NCBI GenBank assembly: GCA_002478765.1
Contig: DLQO01000002.1
Location: 911 to 64,910, forward strand
Length of the DNA stretch: 64,000 bases
From: Flavobacteriales bacterium UBA7430
GTDB lineage: Bacteria > Bacteroidota > Bacteroidia > Flavobacteriales > UBA7430
Reading direction: 5' to 3'
Shown here: positions 52,224-60,806 of the stretch, in pieces
How positions within the stretch are numbered: the stretch's first letter is position 1
Layout: every line of letters begins with the position of its first letter
Made by a program: the position numbers and the translations under genes
The notes under the pieces: generated by a model
Databases searched by the model: none
Told to the model about the DNA's origin: nothing
The model's input: the letters and a program-made list of their open reading frames with translations, nothing else

Positions 52224-52254
52224 AAAAAAGCCTTTCCAATGGAAAGGCTTTTTA
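52224..52254 (-). terminator. intrinsic terminator after rpsT
   Basis: GCCTTTCC and GGAAAGGC form an eight-base stem with a short AAT loop, flanked by an A-run and a T-run. It lies just past the rpsT stop (52275) and 31 bases before the radC ATG. Confidence 0.9.
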
Positions 52255-52274
52255 TTGTGTTCTACTAAGAGCGA

Positions 52275-52526
52275 CTATAGCAAAGCTATTTTCTTTGCCA
52301 ACTTAGACTTAAGGTTTGCGGCCTTATTTTTGTGAATTGTTCCACGCTTAGCCAACCTGTCGATTTGTGCAACAAGTTTTGGTAAAGCAGACAATGCCGC
52401 AGCTTTATCATCTTCATCACGAACATCTCTAAGAGAGTTACGCATGGTCTTGTGGTAATATTTGTTGTTAAGAGCCTTCGGCTTATCTGAGCGAATTCTT
52501 CTTAGTGTTGATTTGTGGTTAGCCAT
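52275..52526 (-). CDS. rpsT: ribosomal protein bS20
   Basis: Small-subunit protein of 83 residues, mostly helical and basic: ANHKSTLRRIRSDKPKALNN at the N-terminus and RGTIHKNKAANLKSKLAKKI near the end, both typical. The ATG lies only 29 bases after the tRNA-Glu gene upstream, with no room for another promoter, so it is probably transcribed together with that tRNA. Confidence 0.98.
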   Translation of the reverse strand: MANHKSTLRRIRSDKPKALNNKYYHKTMRNSLRDVRDEDDKAAALSALPKLVAQIDRLAKRGTIHKNKAANLKSKLAKKIALL

Positions 52527-52555
52527 AATTTTTTAGCTTTTTACTTTTTTAATAG

Positions 52556-52627
52556 TAGTCCGTAGGGGATTCGAACCCCTGTTGCATGGATGAAAACCAT
52601 GAGTCCTAACCCCTAGACGAACGGACC
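52556..52627 (-). tRNA. tRNA-Glu (anticodon TTC), copy 1
   Basis: A 72-base cloverleaf on the minus strand: acceptor GGTCCGT pairs with ACGGACT (last pair G-T), D stem GTCT/GGAC, anticodon arm CATGG-TTTTCAT-CCATG with TTC at positions 34-36, a four-base variable loop, T arm AGGGG-TTCGAAT-CCCCT. Discriminator A; CCA is not encoded. Identical to the copy at 52708-52779. It has its own promoter-like site at 52648-52678. tRNA-Glu loads Glu on ribosomes and also feeds haem synthesis in many bacteria. Confidence 0.96.
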
Positions 52628-52647
52628 TTAATCCTTGTTAAGGGATG

Positions 52648-52678
52648 CAAATTTAAATAGAAAATCTTAACCCACAAA
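52648..52678 (-). promoter_or_regulatory. promoter of tRNA-Glu copy 1 and probably rpsT
   Basis: On the minus strand TTTG (52675-52678) and TAAATTTG (52648-52655) are separated by 19 bases, the Bacteroidota consensus spacing. The -7 box is followed by CA. The tRNA begins 21 bases downstream. Confidence 0.65.
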
Positions 52679-52707
52679 GGAAAAATAATAAAAGAACGTT
52701 TCTTTCG

Positions 52708-52779
52708 TAGTCCGTAGGGGATTCGAACCCCTGTTGCATGGATGAAAACCATGAGTCCTAACCCCTAGACGAACGGACC
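52708..52779 (-). tRNA. tRNA-Glu (anticodon TTC), copy 2
   Basis: Identical in sequence to copy 1 over all 72 bases. It lies 80 bases upstream of copy 1 in the same direction and has its own promoter-like site. The intervening DNA and flanks differ between copies, so the duplication is limited to the tRNA gene itself. Confidence 0.96.
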
Positions 52780-52808
52780 TTGATAAAGCTTTTTTGCTTT
52801 AGCGAGTG

Positions 52809-52837
52809 CAAATGTAATAAATTTGTAGACTCCCAAA
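52809..52837 (-). promoter_or_regulatory. promoter of tRNA-Glu copy 2
   Basis: TACATTTG (52809-52816) on the minus strand with TTTG (52834-52837) 17 bases upstream. The -7 box is followed by CA. The tRNA begins 29 bases downstream, past a short inverted repeat (AAAGC/GCTTT). Confidence 0.58.
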
Positions 52838-52981
52838 AATCTATCTTGAGAAAATATTCTTTTTTTCTCACACGCTCAATTCACATAAACTCCAGCTTCA
52901 GTTAAATATTTTTAAATCATACTTTAATGCTCAGAACTACAACCATATAATCTATTTATTTTATTTTTTATATATTTACTA

Positions 52982-53542
52982 ATGATAACTAAATCATTAA
53001 GCCAAAAAGTTAAAAAAATGACTGTATCAGAATGGGAAAATACGCACTGGGAAAGAAGTACAAGAAACGTGCACCTGCTTGTGACGGAAGACATGTATCT
53101 ATTAGCAAAAATAAGCTTCCCTCAAGACCAACAAAATTGGTGTATTCATTTGTTTAAAAAGTACTCAGAAACACATCTAAGTCCTCAAATACGAGCAAAG
53201 CACTCAGATCGCGCAAAAAAATTCACTTCGATGATTCTTGGAGAGGGCATCATAGAGCATCCTAACTGGCAAAACTATAGTAAAACTACTTTCCATCTTC
53301 ACGACCGTTTGGATGGAGAATTGTTAGCCATGCTCAATTTTGAAACAGAAACAAAAAGATGGAATGCTAAGGTTCTTCGCCGTGAGTACATTACGACCCT
53401 AGAGAAGGGCGTTGGCGCTGACATGACGGATGAAGTGAAAAAATTAGCTAGAGGCTTAGTTAAGGCTGAGCCCTATGAGTATTCTAAAATTCTTGACAAC
53501 TTCAAAAACTACATTGAGCCAGAAATGAAATCAGAAAACTGA
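52982..53542 (+). CDS. hypothetical protein, unrecognised
   Basis: A 186-residue soluble protein I do not recognise. No signal peptide, membrane segment or known motif is visible. It is rich in Lys, Glu, His and Trp, with WENTHWERSTRNVHLLVTED near the start and a Lys/Asp-rich C-terminal helix. A second ATG at residue 13 (53018) is an equally good start. It stands alone on the plus strand between the tRNA-Glu pair and proS, all of which are on the minus strand; the DNA ahead of it is very AT-rich. The open frame has codon use of an ordinary gene here, but whether it is expressed is unknown. Likely lineage-restricted. Confidence 0.6.
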   Translation: MITKSLSQKVKKMTVSEWENTHWERSTRNVHLLVTEDMYLLAKISFPQDQQNWCIHLFKKYSETHLSPQIRAKHSDRAKKFTSMILGEGIIEHPNWQNYSKTTFHLHDRLDGELLAMLNFETETKRWNAKVLRREYITTLEKGVGADMTDEVKKLARGLVKAEPYEYSKILDNFKNYIEPEMKSEN

Positions 53543-53631
53543 ACTAAATCCAACAAAAGAATAATAATCAATGAAATACACGTGAGTAAAAAAAGTTTTA
53601 ATTCCAGCCTTAATCGTAAATCTTATTTTGC

Positions 53632-55107
53632 CTAGTAAGCCTTAGCAAAGAGAACGCGCTTACTCGAGGGGGCTCCAGTTAAAATACAGCTTCCTTGTTC
53701 GTCTTTAACATCTAAAGGTATGCAACGAATAGTAGCCTTGGTCAAATCTTTAATCTTATCTTCTGTTGCACTTGTACCGTCCCAATGACAAGATAAAAAG
53801 CCTGATTTGGTGTTTAACAACTCTTTGAAGGTTTCAAAATCATCTACCTCTGTAATATGACTGTCTCTGTAATCGAGCGCTTTGCTATATAAATTCTCTT
53901 GAATGTCATTTAACAATGATGGGACCAGTCGCTCTACATCACCAATAGCCATAAATTGCTTCTCCAAGGTATCTCTACGAGCCACCTCTACAGTACCCTT
54001 TTCCAAATCTTTCGGCCCAATAGCAATTCGAACAGGCACACCTTTTAACTCATACTCGTTGAATTTCCAACCCGGCTTGTATGTTGTTCTGTTATCATAT
54101 TTTACGGAAACACCCAAGACTCGCAATGCTTTCATAATACCTTCGGCCTTTTCATTAATCGCCTCCAGCTGCGCATCATTTTTATATATAGGAACTATAA
54201 CAACCTGCCAAGGCGCTAATTTTGGTGGTAAAACCAAACCTTTGTCATCAGAGTGCGTCATGACTAGAGCACCCATTAATCGAGTAGAAACACCCCAAGA
54301 AGTAGCCCAAACGTGCTCTAAAGAACCTTCTTTGGATTGAAATTTAACATCGAATGCCTTTGCAAAATTTTGACCCAAAAAATGAGATGTACCTGCTTGC
54401 AAGGCTTTACCATCCTGCATTAATGCCTCGATGCAATAAGTTTCTATCGCTCCTGCAAAACGCTCCGACTCGGATTTTACACCTTTAACCACAGGGATTG
54501 CCATAAAATCTTGAACAAAATCAGCATATAAATGACACATCTGTTCAGCCTCTTGTATCGCTTCTTGCTTCGTAGCATGAGCCGTATGCCCTTCTTGCCA
54601 CAAAAACTCTGCAGTTCTCAAAAACAAGCGTGTCCGCATCTCCCACCGAACTACGTTTGCCCATTGGTTGACTAAAACAGGCAGATCTCTGTAGGATTGT
54701 ATCCACTTTCTGTAAGTATCCCAAATAATCGTTTCTGATGTAGGCCTTACAATCAATTCTTCCTCAAGCTTTGCATCTTCATCAACAACAACGCCCTTAC
54801 CATCAGGGTCATTTTTAAGTCGATAATGAGTTACTACTGCACACTCTTTAGCAAAACCATCAACATGTGACGCCTCTTTACTGAAATAAGACTTTGGTAT
54901 GAACATGGGGAAATAGGCATTTACATGGCCCGTCTCCTTGAATTTCTTATCCAATTCAGCCTGCATCTTTTCCCATATAGCATAACCGTAAGGTTTAATG
55001 ACCATACAGCCTCGAACACCTGAATTTTCTGCCAAATCAGCCATTACAACCAATTCGTTATACCATTTTGAATAATCTTCCGTTCTATTGGTGAGCTTCT
55101 TTGCCAT
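53632..55107 (-). CDS. proS: prolyl-tRNA synthetase, archaeal/eukaryotic-type
   Basis: Charges tRNA-Pro. The 491-residue class II enzyme is of the short archaeal/eukaryotic type, with no bacterial editing insert. Motif 2 ([24 protein letters not shown]) and the class II core ([25 protein letters not shown]) are present, and the anticodon-binding domain follows. The C-terminus ends in AKAY, the terminal Tyr typical of this type. This is the form used by many Bacteroidota. ATG start; a promoter-like box lies upstream. Confidence 0.97.
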   Translation of the reverse strand: MAKKLTNRTEDYSKWYNELVVMADLAENSGVRGCMVIKPYGYAIWEKMQAELDKKFKETGHVNAYFPMFIPKSYFSKEASHVDGFAKECAVVTHYRLKNDPDGKGVVVDEDAKLEEELIVRPTSETIIWDTYRKWIQSYRDLPVLVNQWANVVRWEMRTRLFLRTAEFLWQEGHTAHATKQEAIQEAEQMCHLYADFVQDFMAIPVVKGVKSESERFAGAIETYCIEALMQDGKALQAGTSHFLGQNFAKAFDVKFQSKEGSLEHVWATSWGVSTRLMGALVMTHSDDKGLVLPPKLAPWQVVIVPIYKNDAQLEAINEKAEGIMKALRVLGVSVKYDNRTTYKPGWKFNEYELKGVPVRIAIGPKDLEKGTVEVARRDTLEKQFMAIGDVERLVPSLLNDIQENLYSKALDYRDSHITEVDDFETFKELLNTKSGFLSCHWDGTSATEDKIKDLTKATIRCIPLDVKDEQGSCILTGAPSSKRVLFAKAY

Positions 55108-55162
55108 ATGTATGTGCGAAGTTTTTGGGGTAATATTTACTAATATTAGTAAATTAGCATCG

Positions 55163-55188
55163 CAAAGCTAATAAATTAAGGTTTACAA
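55163..55188 (-). promoter_or_regulatory. putative promoter of proS
   Basis: TAGCTTTG (55163-55170) on the minus strand fits TAnnTTTG. A TTG lies 15 bases upstream (55186-55188), slightly closer than the usual spacing. The leader before the proS ATG would be about 55 bases. Confidence 0.4.
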
Positions 55189-55250
55189 AAAATTCAGTTT
55201 CAGAATAAATATCAAGCACAGAAATCAATTAATCGTCTAGAGAACTATTT

Positions 55251-56198
55251 ATGAAAACAATTCCTTGCATTGCTACGTTATTTGCAGCCTTTTTAATAAC
55301 TACTATGTATGGTCAAGACCATCAAAAGTGGTATGCGGATGACATTTACTACGACGTAACGGAAAAAGAAATTAGCTATTTTGAAATCAACTTCATAAGT
55401 CTTTATGAAACTGAACATGAAACTGCTGAAGAGTCCTTTAACGTTAACACATCATACGCTTCTAGAATAAATCGTTTCCACAGAGACTACTATGGAACTT
55501 CACAGAGTTTCAATTACGGATACTTTCACGACCCTTACCATCAAGACCTGTGGGGTTATCATAATTATCGATATGATCCATTTTACGATTACGGCTGGAG
55601 TTCATTAAACTACGGCTGGAATGCTCCCTACAATAATTATGTTTGGCACAGATCCTGGAACTATCCTTGGACGCATGGATATGGATACGACTTTTGGTAC
55701 CACCCAAATGAGTACGGACAAAATCACTACAAATATAACGCTGCTTCAAAAAATCTTCACTACGGACCGAGAGAAAACTTAAATTCAAATGTTTCTGGTG
55801 AAAATAACCGATCGTATTCGACTCGGAGGATAAACTCATCGCGACAGTCAAACCAAAACAGCTTGAGAAACTCCGAAAGAAGAACATACAAACAGGGGGA
55901 GCCTTCACGTAATGACCGTAGATTTGAAGGGTCAAACACCAACAAAAGAACCGTCACAAAAGAGAATCCTTCAACGGGTATAAGACCCGAAAGAAGCACC
56001 TATTCCAAACCGAATAAAACAAAATCAGGTAAGAACATCTCAGAGTGGCTTAAAAAAGAAATCGGAACGATATCAAATTCAAAAGAAACTAACACAGGCA
56101 ACACCCCAACGTACCGACCCTCAAGAAGTTCTAACCCCGGAAACTCTGGAAACACCAGAACAAACAAATCATCATCGAATACAAGAAAATCAAGATAA
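55251..56198 (+). CDS. secreted Tyr/Trp-rich protein with basic disordered tail
   Basis: A 315-residue protein with a signal peptide (MKTIPCIATLFAAFLITTMYG, cut near residue 21). Residues 25-60 (DDIYYDVTEKEISYFEINF) resemble a short motif I know from Bacteroidota secreted proteins of unknown role. Residues 65-175 are very rich in Tyr, Trp, His, Asn and Gly, with YHNYRYDPFYDYGWSSLNYG. The remaining 140 residues are low-complexity Ser, Asn, Arg, Thr, Lys and probably disordered. I do not assign a function. It could be a surface or periplasmic matrix protein. It precedes a FadL-like porin by 7 bases and is probably co-transcribed with it. Confidence 0.75.
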   Translation: MKTIPCIATLFAAFLITTMYGQDHQKWYADDIYYDVTEKEISYFEINFISLYETEHETAEESFNVNTSYASRINRFHRDYYGTSQSFNYGYFHDPYHQDLWGYHNYRYDPFYDYGWSSLNYGWNAPYNNYVWHRSWNYPWTHGYGYDFWYHPNEYGQNHYKYNAASKNLHYGPRENLNSNVSGENNRSYSTRRINSSRQSNQNSLRNSERRTYKQGEPSRNDRRFEGSNTNKRTVTKENPSTGIRPERSTYSKPNKTKSGKNISEWLKKEIGTISNSKETNTGNTPTYRPSRSSNPGNSGNTRTNKSSSNTRKSR

Positions 56199-56205
56199 CC
56201 ACAGT

Positions 56206-57651
56206 ATGATACGTATTATTCTTTTTTGTTCAGCTTTATTGATTGGGTATTACATTCAAGGGCAGAACCACGTGGACGCACTAAGATACTCTCAAGAGAG
56301 CCTATCGGGTTCAGCTCGTTTTGTTGCCATGGGTGGTGCTTTTGGAGCTTTAGGCACAAACGCCAGTTCTACAAGCCATAATCCAGCAGGTATTTCAACA
56401 CACACAACAAATCAATTTTCTGGAAGTATAAATTTCAGTGACCTTGAGACGCAATCAACCTATCACGGCTCAAAAAAGTTCAACAAAGACAGAACGCTGT
56501 CCTTACCCAACTTAAATTATGTCAATGCTACCGTTTTGGATCCCGAAGAATATGGAGATTGGAATCGTTGGAATTTCGGTATCGGGTTTAACAGACTTGA
56601 CGATTACAACCAAAACACTTACCTAAATGCGGAGCAAAACGATCATTCATTGGCCACCGTTATAGAAAACAATGCTCAAGGAGTCGCATATGACAACTTA
56701 AACAACTTCAGAGAAAACTTAGCGTTCAACACCTACCTAATAGACACACTCGGCGGAATAAATAACTACATCTCTTATGCAAATTTTGCGAAAAAAAATC
56801 AAAGATATACGGAAAGTCAGTCCGGAAGTAAAAATGAATTTTACATCAGCGCTGGAACTGCATATCAAAACAAACTGTTTTTAGGAATCACTATAGGTTT
56901 TCCAAGCATTGAATACAAAAAGGCTACCACTACAACAGAAAGTAATTTTAATTCAAGCATAGGAGATTCTGCCATGCTAAGATCATTCGACTACAAAACA
57001 AATCTCGCTGTTTCCGGTTCGGGTATCAATCTTAAACTAGGTCTCATATACAAATTAGACCAGAACATACGATACGGACTTGCTATTCATACGCCTACCT
57101 ATTTTGAACTACAAGAAGAGTATTGGGCAAGCATGACAACTGATTTTAAGGATGAAGATCAGCCCAGATATGATGAATCCAAAATGGGTTTCTTCGATTA
57201 CGGTTTGTACACTCCATTTAAAATGATCAACAGCCTAGCTTTTATCATTAGAAAAAAAGGGCTTATTAGTATCGATTACGAATACTTAGACTACGGTACT
57301 TCAAAAATTACTTCAGAATTCTATAATTATACAGAAACTAATAAGGACACGAAGTACTATTACAAGAGTACAGCCAATCTGAAAATTGGTGGAGAATTGA
57401 GAATTCACCCACAACTTAGCCTCAGAGTAGGATATGCTCATTATGGCAGTCCATTCTCAAACAACTTAAATGATGCTCGTAAAGAATATTTGACACTCGG
57501 ATTGGGATTAAAAGTAAAACAATACTTCTTTGACATTGCTCACGTCAACTCATTGAGCACGGAGGACTTGTACATATACGATGGGGCAAATGCAGCAAGT
57601 ATCGAGTCAAAAAACAATCAACTTTCTTTTTCTGCAGGATTCAAATTTTAA
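56206..57651 (+). CDS. FadL/OmpP1-family outer membrane protein
   Basis: Beta-barrel protein of 481 residues of the OmpP1/FadL/TodX transporter family, which take up hydrophobic compounds. It has a cleavable signal peptide (MIRIILFCSALLIGYYIQGQ), the family N-terminus LSGSARFVAMGGAFGALGTN with SSTSHNPAGIS, alternating beta strands through the body and a C-terminal Phe (SFSAGFKF), the outer membrane insertion signal. The substrate is unknown. It follows the Tyr/Trp-rich secreted protein by 7 bases, and a strong terminator follows it. Confidence 0.87.
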   Translation: MIRIILFCSALLIGYYIQGQNHVDALRYSQESLSGSARFVAMGGAFGALGTNASSTSHNPAGISTHTTNQFSGSINFSDLETQSTYHGSKKFNKDRTLSLPNLNYVNATVLDPEEYGDWNRWNFGIGFNRLDDYNQNTYLNAEQNDHSLATVIENNAQGVAYDNLNNFRENLAFNTYLIDTLGGINNYISYANFAKKNQRYTESQSGSKNEFYISAGTAYQNKLFLGITIGFPSIEYKKATTTTESNFNSSIGDSAMLRSFDYKTNLAVSGSGINLKLGLIYKLDQNIRYGLAIHTPTYFELQEEYWASMTTDFKDEDQPRYDESKMGFFDYGLYTPFKMINSLAFIIRKKGLISIDYEYLDYGTSKITSEFYNYTETNKDTKYYYKSTANLKIGGELRIHPQLSLRVGYAHYGSPFSNNLNDARKEYLTLGLGLKVKQYFFDIAHVNSLSTEDLYIYDGANAASIESKNNQLSFSAGFKF

Positions 57652-57661
57652 ATAATTATTC

Positions 57662-57696
57662 AAAAAAAAAGGCATCCCAAGGATGCCTTTTTTTTT
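57662..57696. terminator. bidirectional terminator between the porin gene and the zinc-ribbon gene
   Basis: GGCATCC and GGATGCC form a seven-base stem around a three-base CAA loop, with nine As on one side and nine Ts on the other. It lies between the convergent stops at 57651 and 57710. Confidence 0.92.
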
Positions 57697-57709
57697 ATAA
57701 ATCAATGGC

Positions 57710-58459
57710 TTATTCTTCAATCCCAGCCATAACTTTATCTACTAAAACGCGACCGCAGTGTTCACAAACAGTCACTTTTTTTCTTGCAGCAATATCCATT
57801 TGTCTTTGTGGGGGAACGGTATTAAAACATCCTCCACATGCATCTCTCAACACTGGAACAACAGCCAAACCATTGCGAACACTACCTCTAAGTCTTTTAT
57901 AGGCATTGAGTAAGCGCTCATCGATTACCTTTTCAGCAGTTGCCGATTCTTTAGACAGCTTCTCTTCATCTTTTTGAGTTTCAGAAATGATACTCTCAAG
58001 TTCAGAATTTTTAGTCTGCAAATCCTCTTGACGCTCTTCAAGGCGAGTTTTTGCTGAAGAAATAACGTCCATTTTTCCGACGATGGAAGACTTTGCTTCT
58101 TTAATTCTTTTTTCAGCCAATTCAATTTCAAGATTTTGAAATTCAATTTCTTTATTCAAAGAATCAAACTCTCTGTTGTTTCGGATGTTTTTGAGTTGCT
58201 CATCGTATTTCTTAATCAAAGCTTTTGAGTCTGTAATCATAGCCTCTTTTTCTTTGATAGACGAATCGAAATTTGAAATCTCCTCGTTGATGTTGGATAC
58301 ACGAGTTTGCAAACCTGCAATTTCGTCCTCTAAATCTTGAACCTCTAGAGGTAATTCTCCACGCAAAATCTTTATATTATCGATTTGCGTGTCTATGGTT
58401 TGAAGTTTATATAAAGCGATTAGCTTATCTTCAACGGTAGCTTGTTTTGCTTTTGCCAT
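57710..58459 (-). CDS. zinc-ribbon protein with long coiled coil (CT398-like, C4-type)
   Basis: A 249-residue protein: a coiled coil of about residues 30-180, followed by a C-terminal zinc ribbon (CGGCFNTVPPQRQ and VCEHCGRVL, a pair of CxxC). This matches the zf-RING_7/CT398 family of conserved bacterial proteins, whose role is not well known. It follows a Nif3-family gene on the same strand with 3 bases between, so the two are likely one unit. Confidence 0.87.
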   Translation of the reverse strand: MAKAKQATVEDKLIALYKLQTIDTQIDNIKILRGELPLEVQDLEDEIAGLQTRVSNINEEISNFDSSIKEKEAMITDSKALIKKYDEQLKNIRNNREFDSLNKEIEFQNLEIELAEKRIKEAKSSIVGKMDVISSAKTRLEERQEDLQTKNSELESIISETQKDEEKLSKESATAEKVIDERLLNAYKRLRGSVRNGLAVVPVLRDACGGCFNTVPPQRQMDIAARKKVTVCEHCGRVLVDKVMAGIEE

Positions 58460-58462
58460 CTC

Positions 58463-59557
58463 TTACAAATAGTTGATTGGATTGGTATTTACCTTTGACA
58501 AATGAACTGCAAATCTAGGAAAATTTTTGCGAAGAAAATCAGCAATTAGATCTATAGTGTATTGTTCACTTTCATAATGTCCAATATCGGCAATTACAAT
58601 TGATTTCTCGGCATCAAAAAACTCATGATATTTAAAGTCCCCCGTAATGAAAACATCAGCACCAGACTGCCTTGCAGCGTTAATTAAAAAACTTCCCGAA
58701 CCGCCACAAAAAGCGATTTTTTTTACTTTTTTATTTAAAAGTCTAGTGTACCGAATACAGTCTGTTTTAAGGTTTTCTTTGGTAGACTTCAAGAAATCCA
58801 GATCAAGAATGGGCTCTTTCAGTTCCCCAATCATCCCAGAACCGACGTGTTGATTTGCATTATCAACAGCAATTATGTGATAGGCAACTTCTTCGTACGG
58901 ATGTGACAATTTTAACGCAGAAAGAACCTTAGGTTCAATATGTGAGTGAAATATCAATTCGATACGTTCTTCTGACACTTGCTCACGAATGCCTTTTTTA
59001 CCGATAACTGGATTCGAATCCTCGGACCCTTTGAAGGTCCCCACACCTTCTACTGAAAAATTACATTCACTGTAAGATCCCAAAGCACCAGCTCCAACAG
59101 CGAAAAGTGCTGCACGAACTTCCTCAACATTATCTTTAGGAGCAAATGTGATTAGTTTTTTCAGCAAACCTCTTTTGGGCGCCAATACTTGAGTATTGAT
59201 AAGCCCCAATTGATCGGCAATCTTCTTATTAACACCGGTATCTATATTATCTAAGTTTGTATGGATTGCGTACAAGGCAATGTCATTTTTAATCGCCTTG
59301 AGAATCGTACGTTCCACATAATTTTTTCCAGTTAGTGTTTTTAAGCCTTTGAATACAATGGGATGATGAGAAACAATTGCATTGCAATCGCTTGCTATAG
59401 CCTCATCAACCACAGCCTCGATACAATCCAAGCTCACCAAGACTCCTGTTAAATCTTGATCAAGATCCCCCACAATTAACCCACTATTGTCATAACTCTC
59501 TTGGTAGGCTAAAGGCGCCCAAACTTCGAGTTTATCACACAATTCCCTTAGTTTCAT
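58463..59557 (-). CDS. Nif3-family dinuclear metal protein
   Basis: A 364-residue protein of the Nif3/YbgI family, which form hexamers with a two-metal site in the centre. The metal ligands are in place: SHHPIVFKGLK near residue 65, HTNLDNIDTGVNKKIA near 100, and near the C-terminus ITGDFKYHEFFDA and DIGHYESEQY. The middle (about 130-245) is the inserted PII-like domain seen in long Nif3 proteins. Function remains unclear although it has been listed as GTP cyclohydrolase 1 type 2. Transcribed with the zinc-ribbon gene. Confidence 0.9.
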   Translation of the reverse strand: MKLRELCDKLEVWAPLAYQESYDNSGLIVGDLDQDLTGVLVSLDCIEAVVDEAIASDCNAIVSHHPIVFKGLKTLTGKNYVERTILKAIKNDIALYAIHTNLDNIDTGVNKKIADQLGLINTQVLAPKRGLLKKLITFAPKDNVEEVRAALFAVGAGALGSYSECNFSVEGVGTFKGSEDSNPVIGKKGIREQVSEERIELIFHSHIEPKVLSALKLSHPYEEVAYHIIAVDNANQHVGSGMIGELKEPILDLDFLKSTKENLKTDCIRYTRLLNKKVKKIAFCGGSGSFLINAARQSGADVFITGDFKYHEFFDAEKSIVIADIGHYESEQYTIDLIADFLRKNFPRFAVHLSKVNTNPINYL

Positions 59558-59627
59558 ATAAAATTTTTAAGCAAAATAATGGTTTTTTTTCAATAGCAAT
59601 CATCAATAGATTATGTATTTTCGAAAA

Positions 59628-60674
59628 ATGAACTTGTTTAAAATCATACTAAGCCCTCTAGCACTTCTTTATTGCCTAACCACTTCTTTCAGGAATTCAC
59701 TCTTCAATTGGGGAGTATTTAAGCAATACAGATCCAGCATACCCGTACTGAGCATTGGAAACCTTAGCATGGGGGGTACTGGAAAAACTCCACATGTTGC
59801 ATTTATTCTAGAAAATACTTCAAACATAAATACGGCTGTAATCTCAAGAGGGTATCGTCGACAAAGTAAGAATCTCATTGAAGGCAATAAAACGCTACAC
59901 ACAAGTAACGATTTGGGCGATGAACCTATGGAGCTCCTTGAGAAATTTGATGGTGATGATTTTAAAATGATCGTAGAGAGCAGCAGAGCAAAAGCTTTAA
60001 AGTATCTGGAACAACAAGAAAGCCGCACAGATCTCGTAGTTTTAGATGACGGATTTCAACATCAATATGCTCAAAGAGATTTAAACGTTCTCTTAACCGA
60101 ATTCAACAAGCCTTTTTACCAAGATTTCATTCTACCTCTGGGAACACTCCGTGAACGAAGGAAAGGAGCAAATCGAGCAGACATCATAATCGTTACAAAA
60201 TGTCCAGAAAACATATCACAAGACGATCAAAAAGAAATCAAGACTCAAATCGCTGCATACAGTTCGGCAAAAGTTCTGTTTTCCAGAATCAAATACAAAG
60301 GGTTTCTTGATCGAGCAGATAAGAACATCAAATTAGAGCAAAATAAAACGCACTTGGTTGTTACAGGTATTGCAAACCCAAATCTCATATACAAACACCT
60401 ACAGGACCACAACATAAAGTTTGAATCCTTGAAATTTGCAGATCATCACAACTTTACATCCAAAGAACTTGATCAAATTCTAAAAAAAGCTAAAAATTAC
60501 AAAGGACTTATCACCACCGAAAAAGATTGGATGAGGCTCAGAGAATATCCGAATATAACAGCAAGTACCACTCCCATTTTCAGATTAAAAATAGGGGTTG
60601 GATTTATCAACGAAGAACAAAATAACGAATTCAATACGCACCTTAATTCTTTGATTCACAACCGTGAAAACTAA
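59628..60674 (+). CDS. lpxK: LpxK, tetraacyldisaccharide 4'-kinase
   Basis: Phosphorylates the 4' position of the lipid A disaccharide at the inner membrane. From the ATG at 59628 it has 348 residues: an N-terminal membrane helix (LFKIILSPLALLYCLTTSFR), Walker A GNLSMGGTGKTP near residue 50, LVVLDDGFQHQYAQRDLNV near 145 (with the catalytic Asp), and DHHNFTSKELDQI near 290. An upstream in-frame ATG at 59613 is possible, but the second gives the usual N-terminus. It is divergent from the Nif3 gene. Confidence 0.95.
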   Translation: MNLFKIILSPLALLYCLTTSFRNSLFNWGVFKQYRSSIPVLSIGNLSMGGTGKTPHVAFILENTSNINTAVISRGYRRQSKNLIEGNKTLHTSNDLGDEPMELLEKFDGDDFKMIVESSRAKALKYLEQQESRTDLVVLDDGFQHQYAQRDLNVLLTEFNKPFYQDFILPLGTLRERRKGANRADIIIVTKCPENISQDDQKEIKTQIAAYSSAKVLFSRIKYKGFLDRADKNIKLEQNKTHLVVTGIANPNLIYKHLQDHNIKFESLKFADHHNFTSKELDQILKKAKNYKGLITTEKDWMRLREYPNITASTTPIFRLKIGVGFINEEQNNEFNTHLNSLIHNREN

Positions 60675-60778
60675 GCGAAATAAAGACTGACGAAAACAAA
60701 TACTGATTGTAAAATCAAGAGGCAATCAGATGTATAAATTATCAGAGCCCAAGAAATATGATGCTGTTTCCCTTTTTG

Positions 60779-60786
60779 TATCTTTG
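60779..60786 (+). promoter_or_regulatory. putative -7 promoter element of gatB
   Basis: TATCTTTG matches TAnnTTTG, 20 bases before the gatB ATG. The upstream TTG half is not seen. Confidence 0.45.
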
Positions 60787-60806
60787 GCCCTAAATTTTTA
60801 CGGCTT

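Noticed and set aside
52556-52779. Two identical tRNA-Glu copies as possible attachment sites of an integrated element.
   Set aside because: Both are complete genes with own promoters, only 80 bases apart; no integrase or foreign cargo lies between them.
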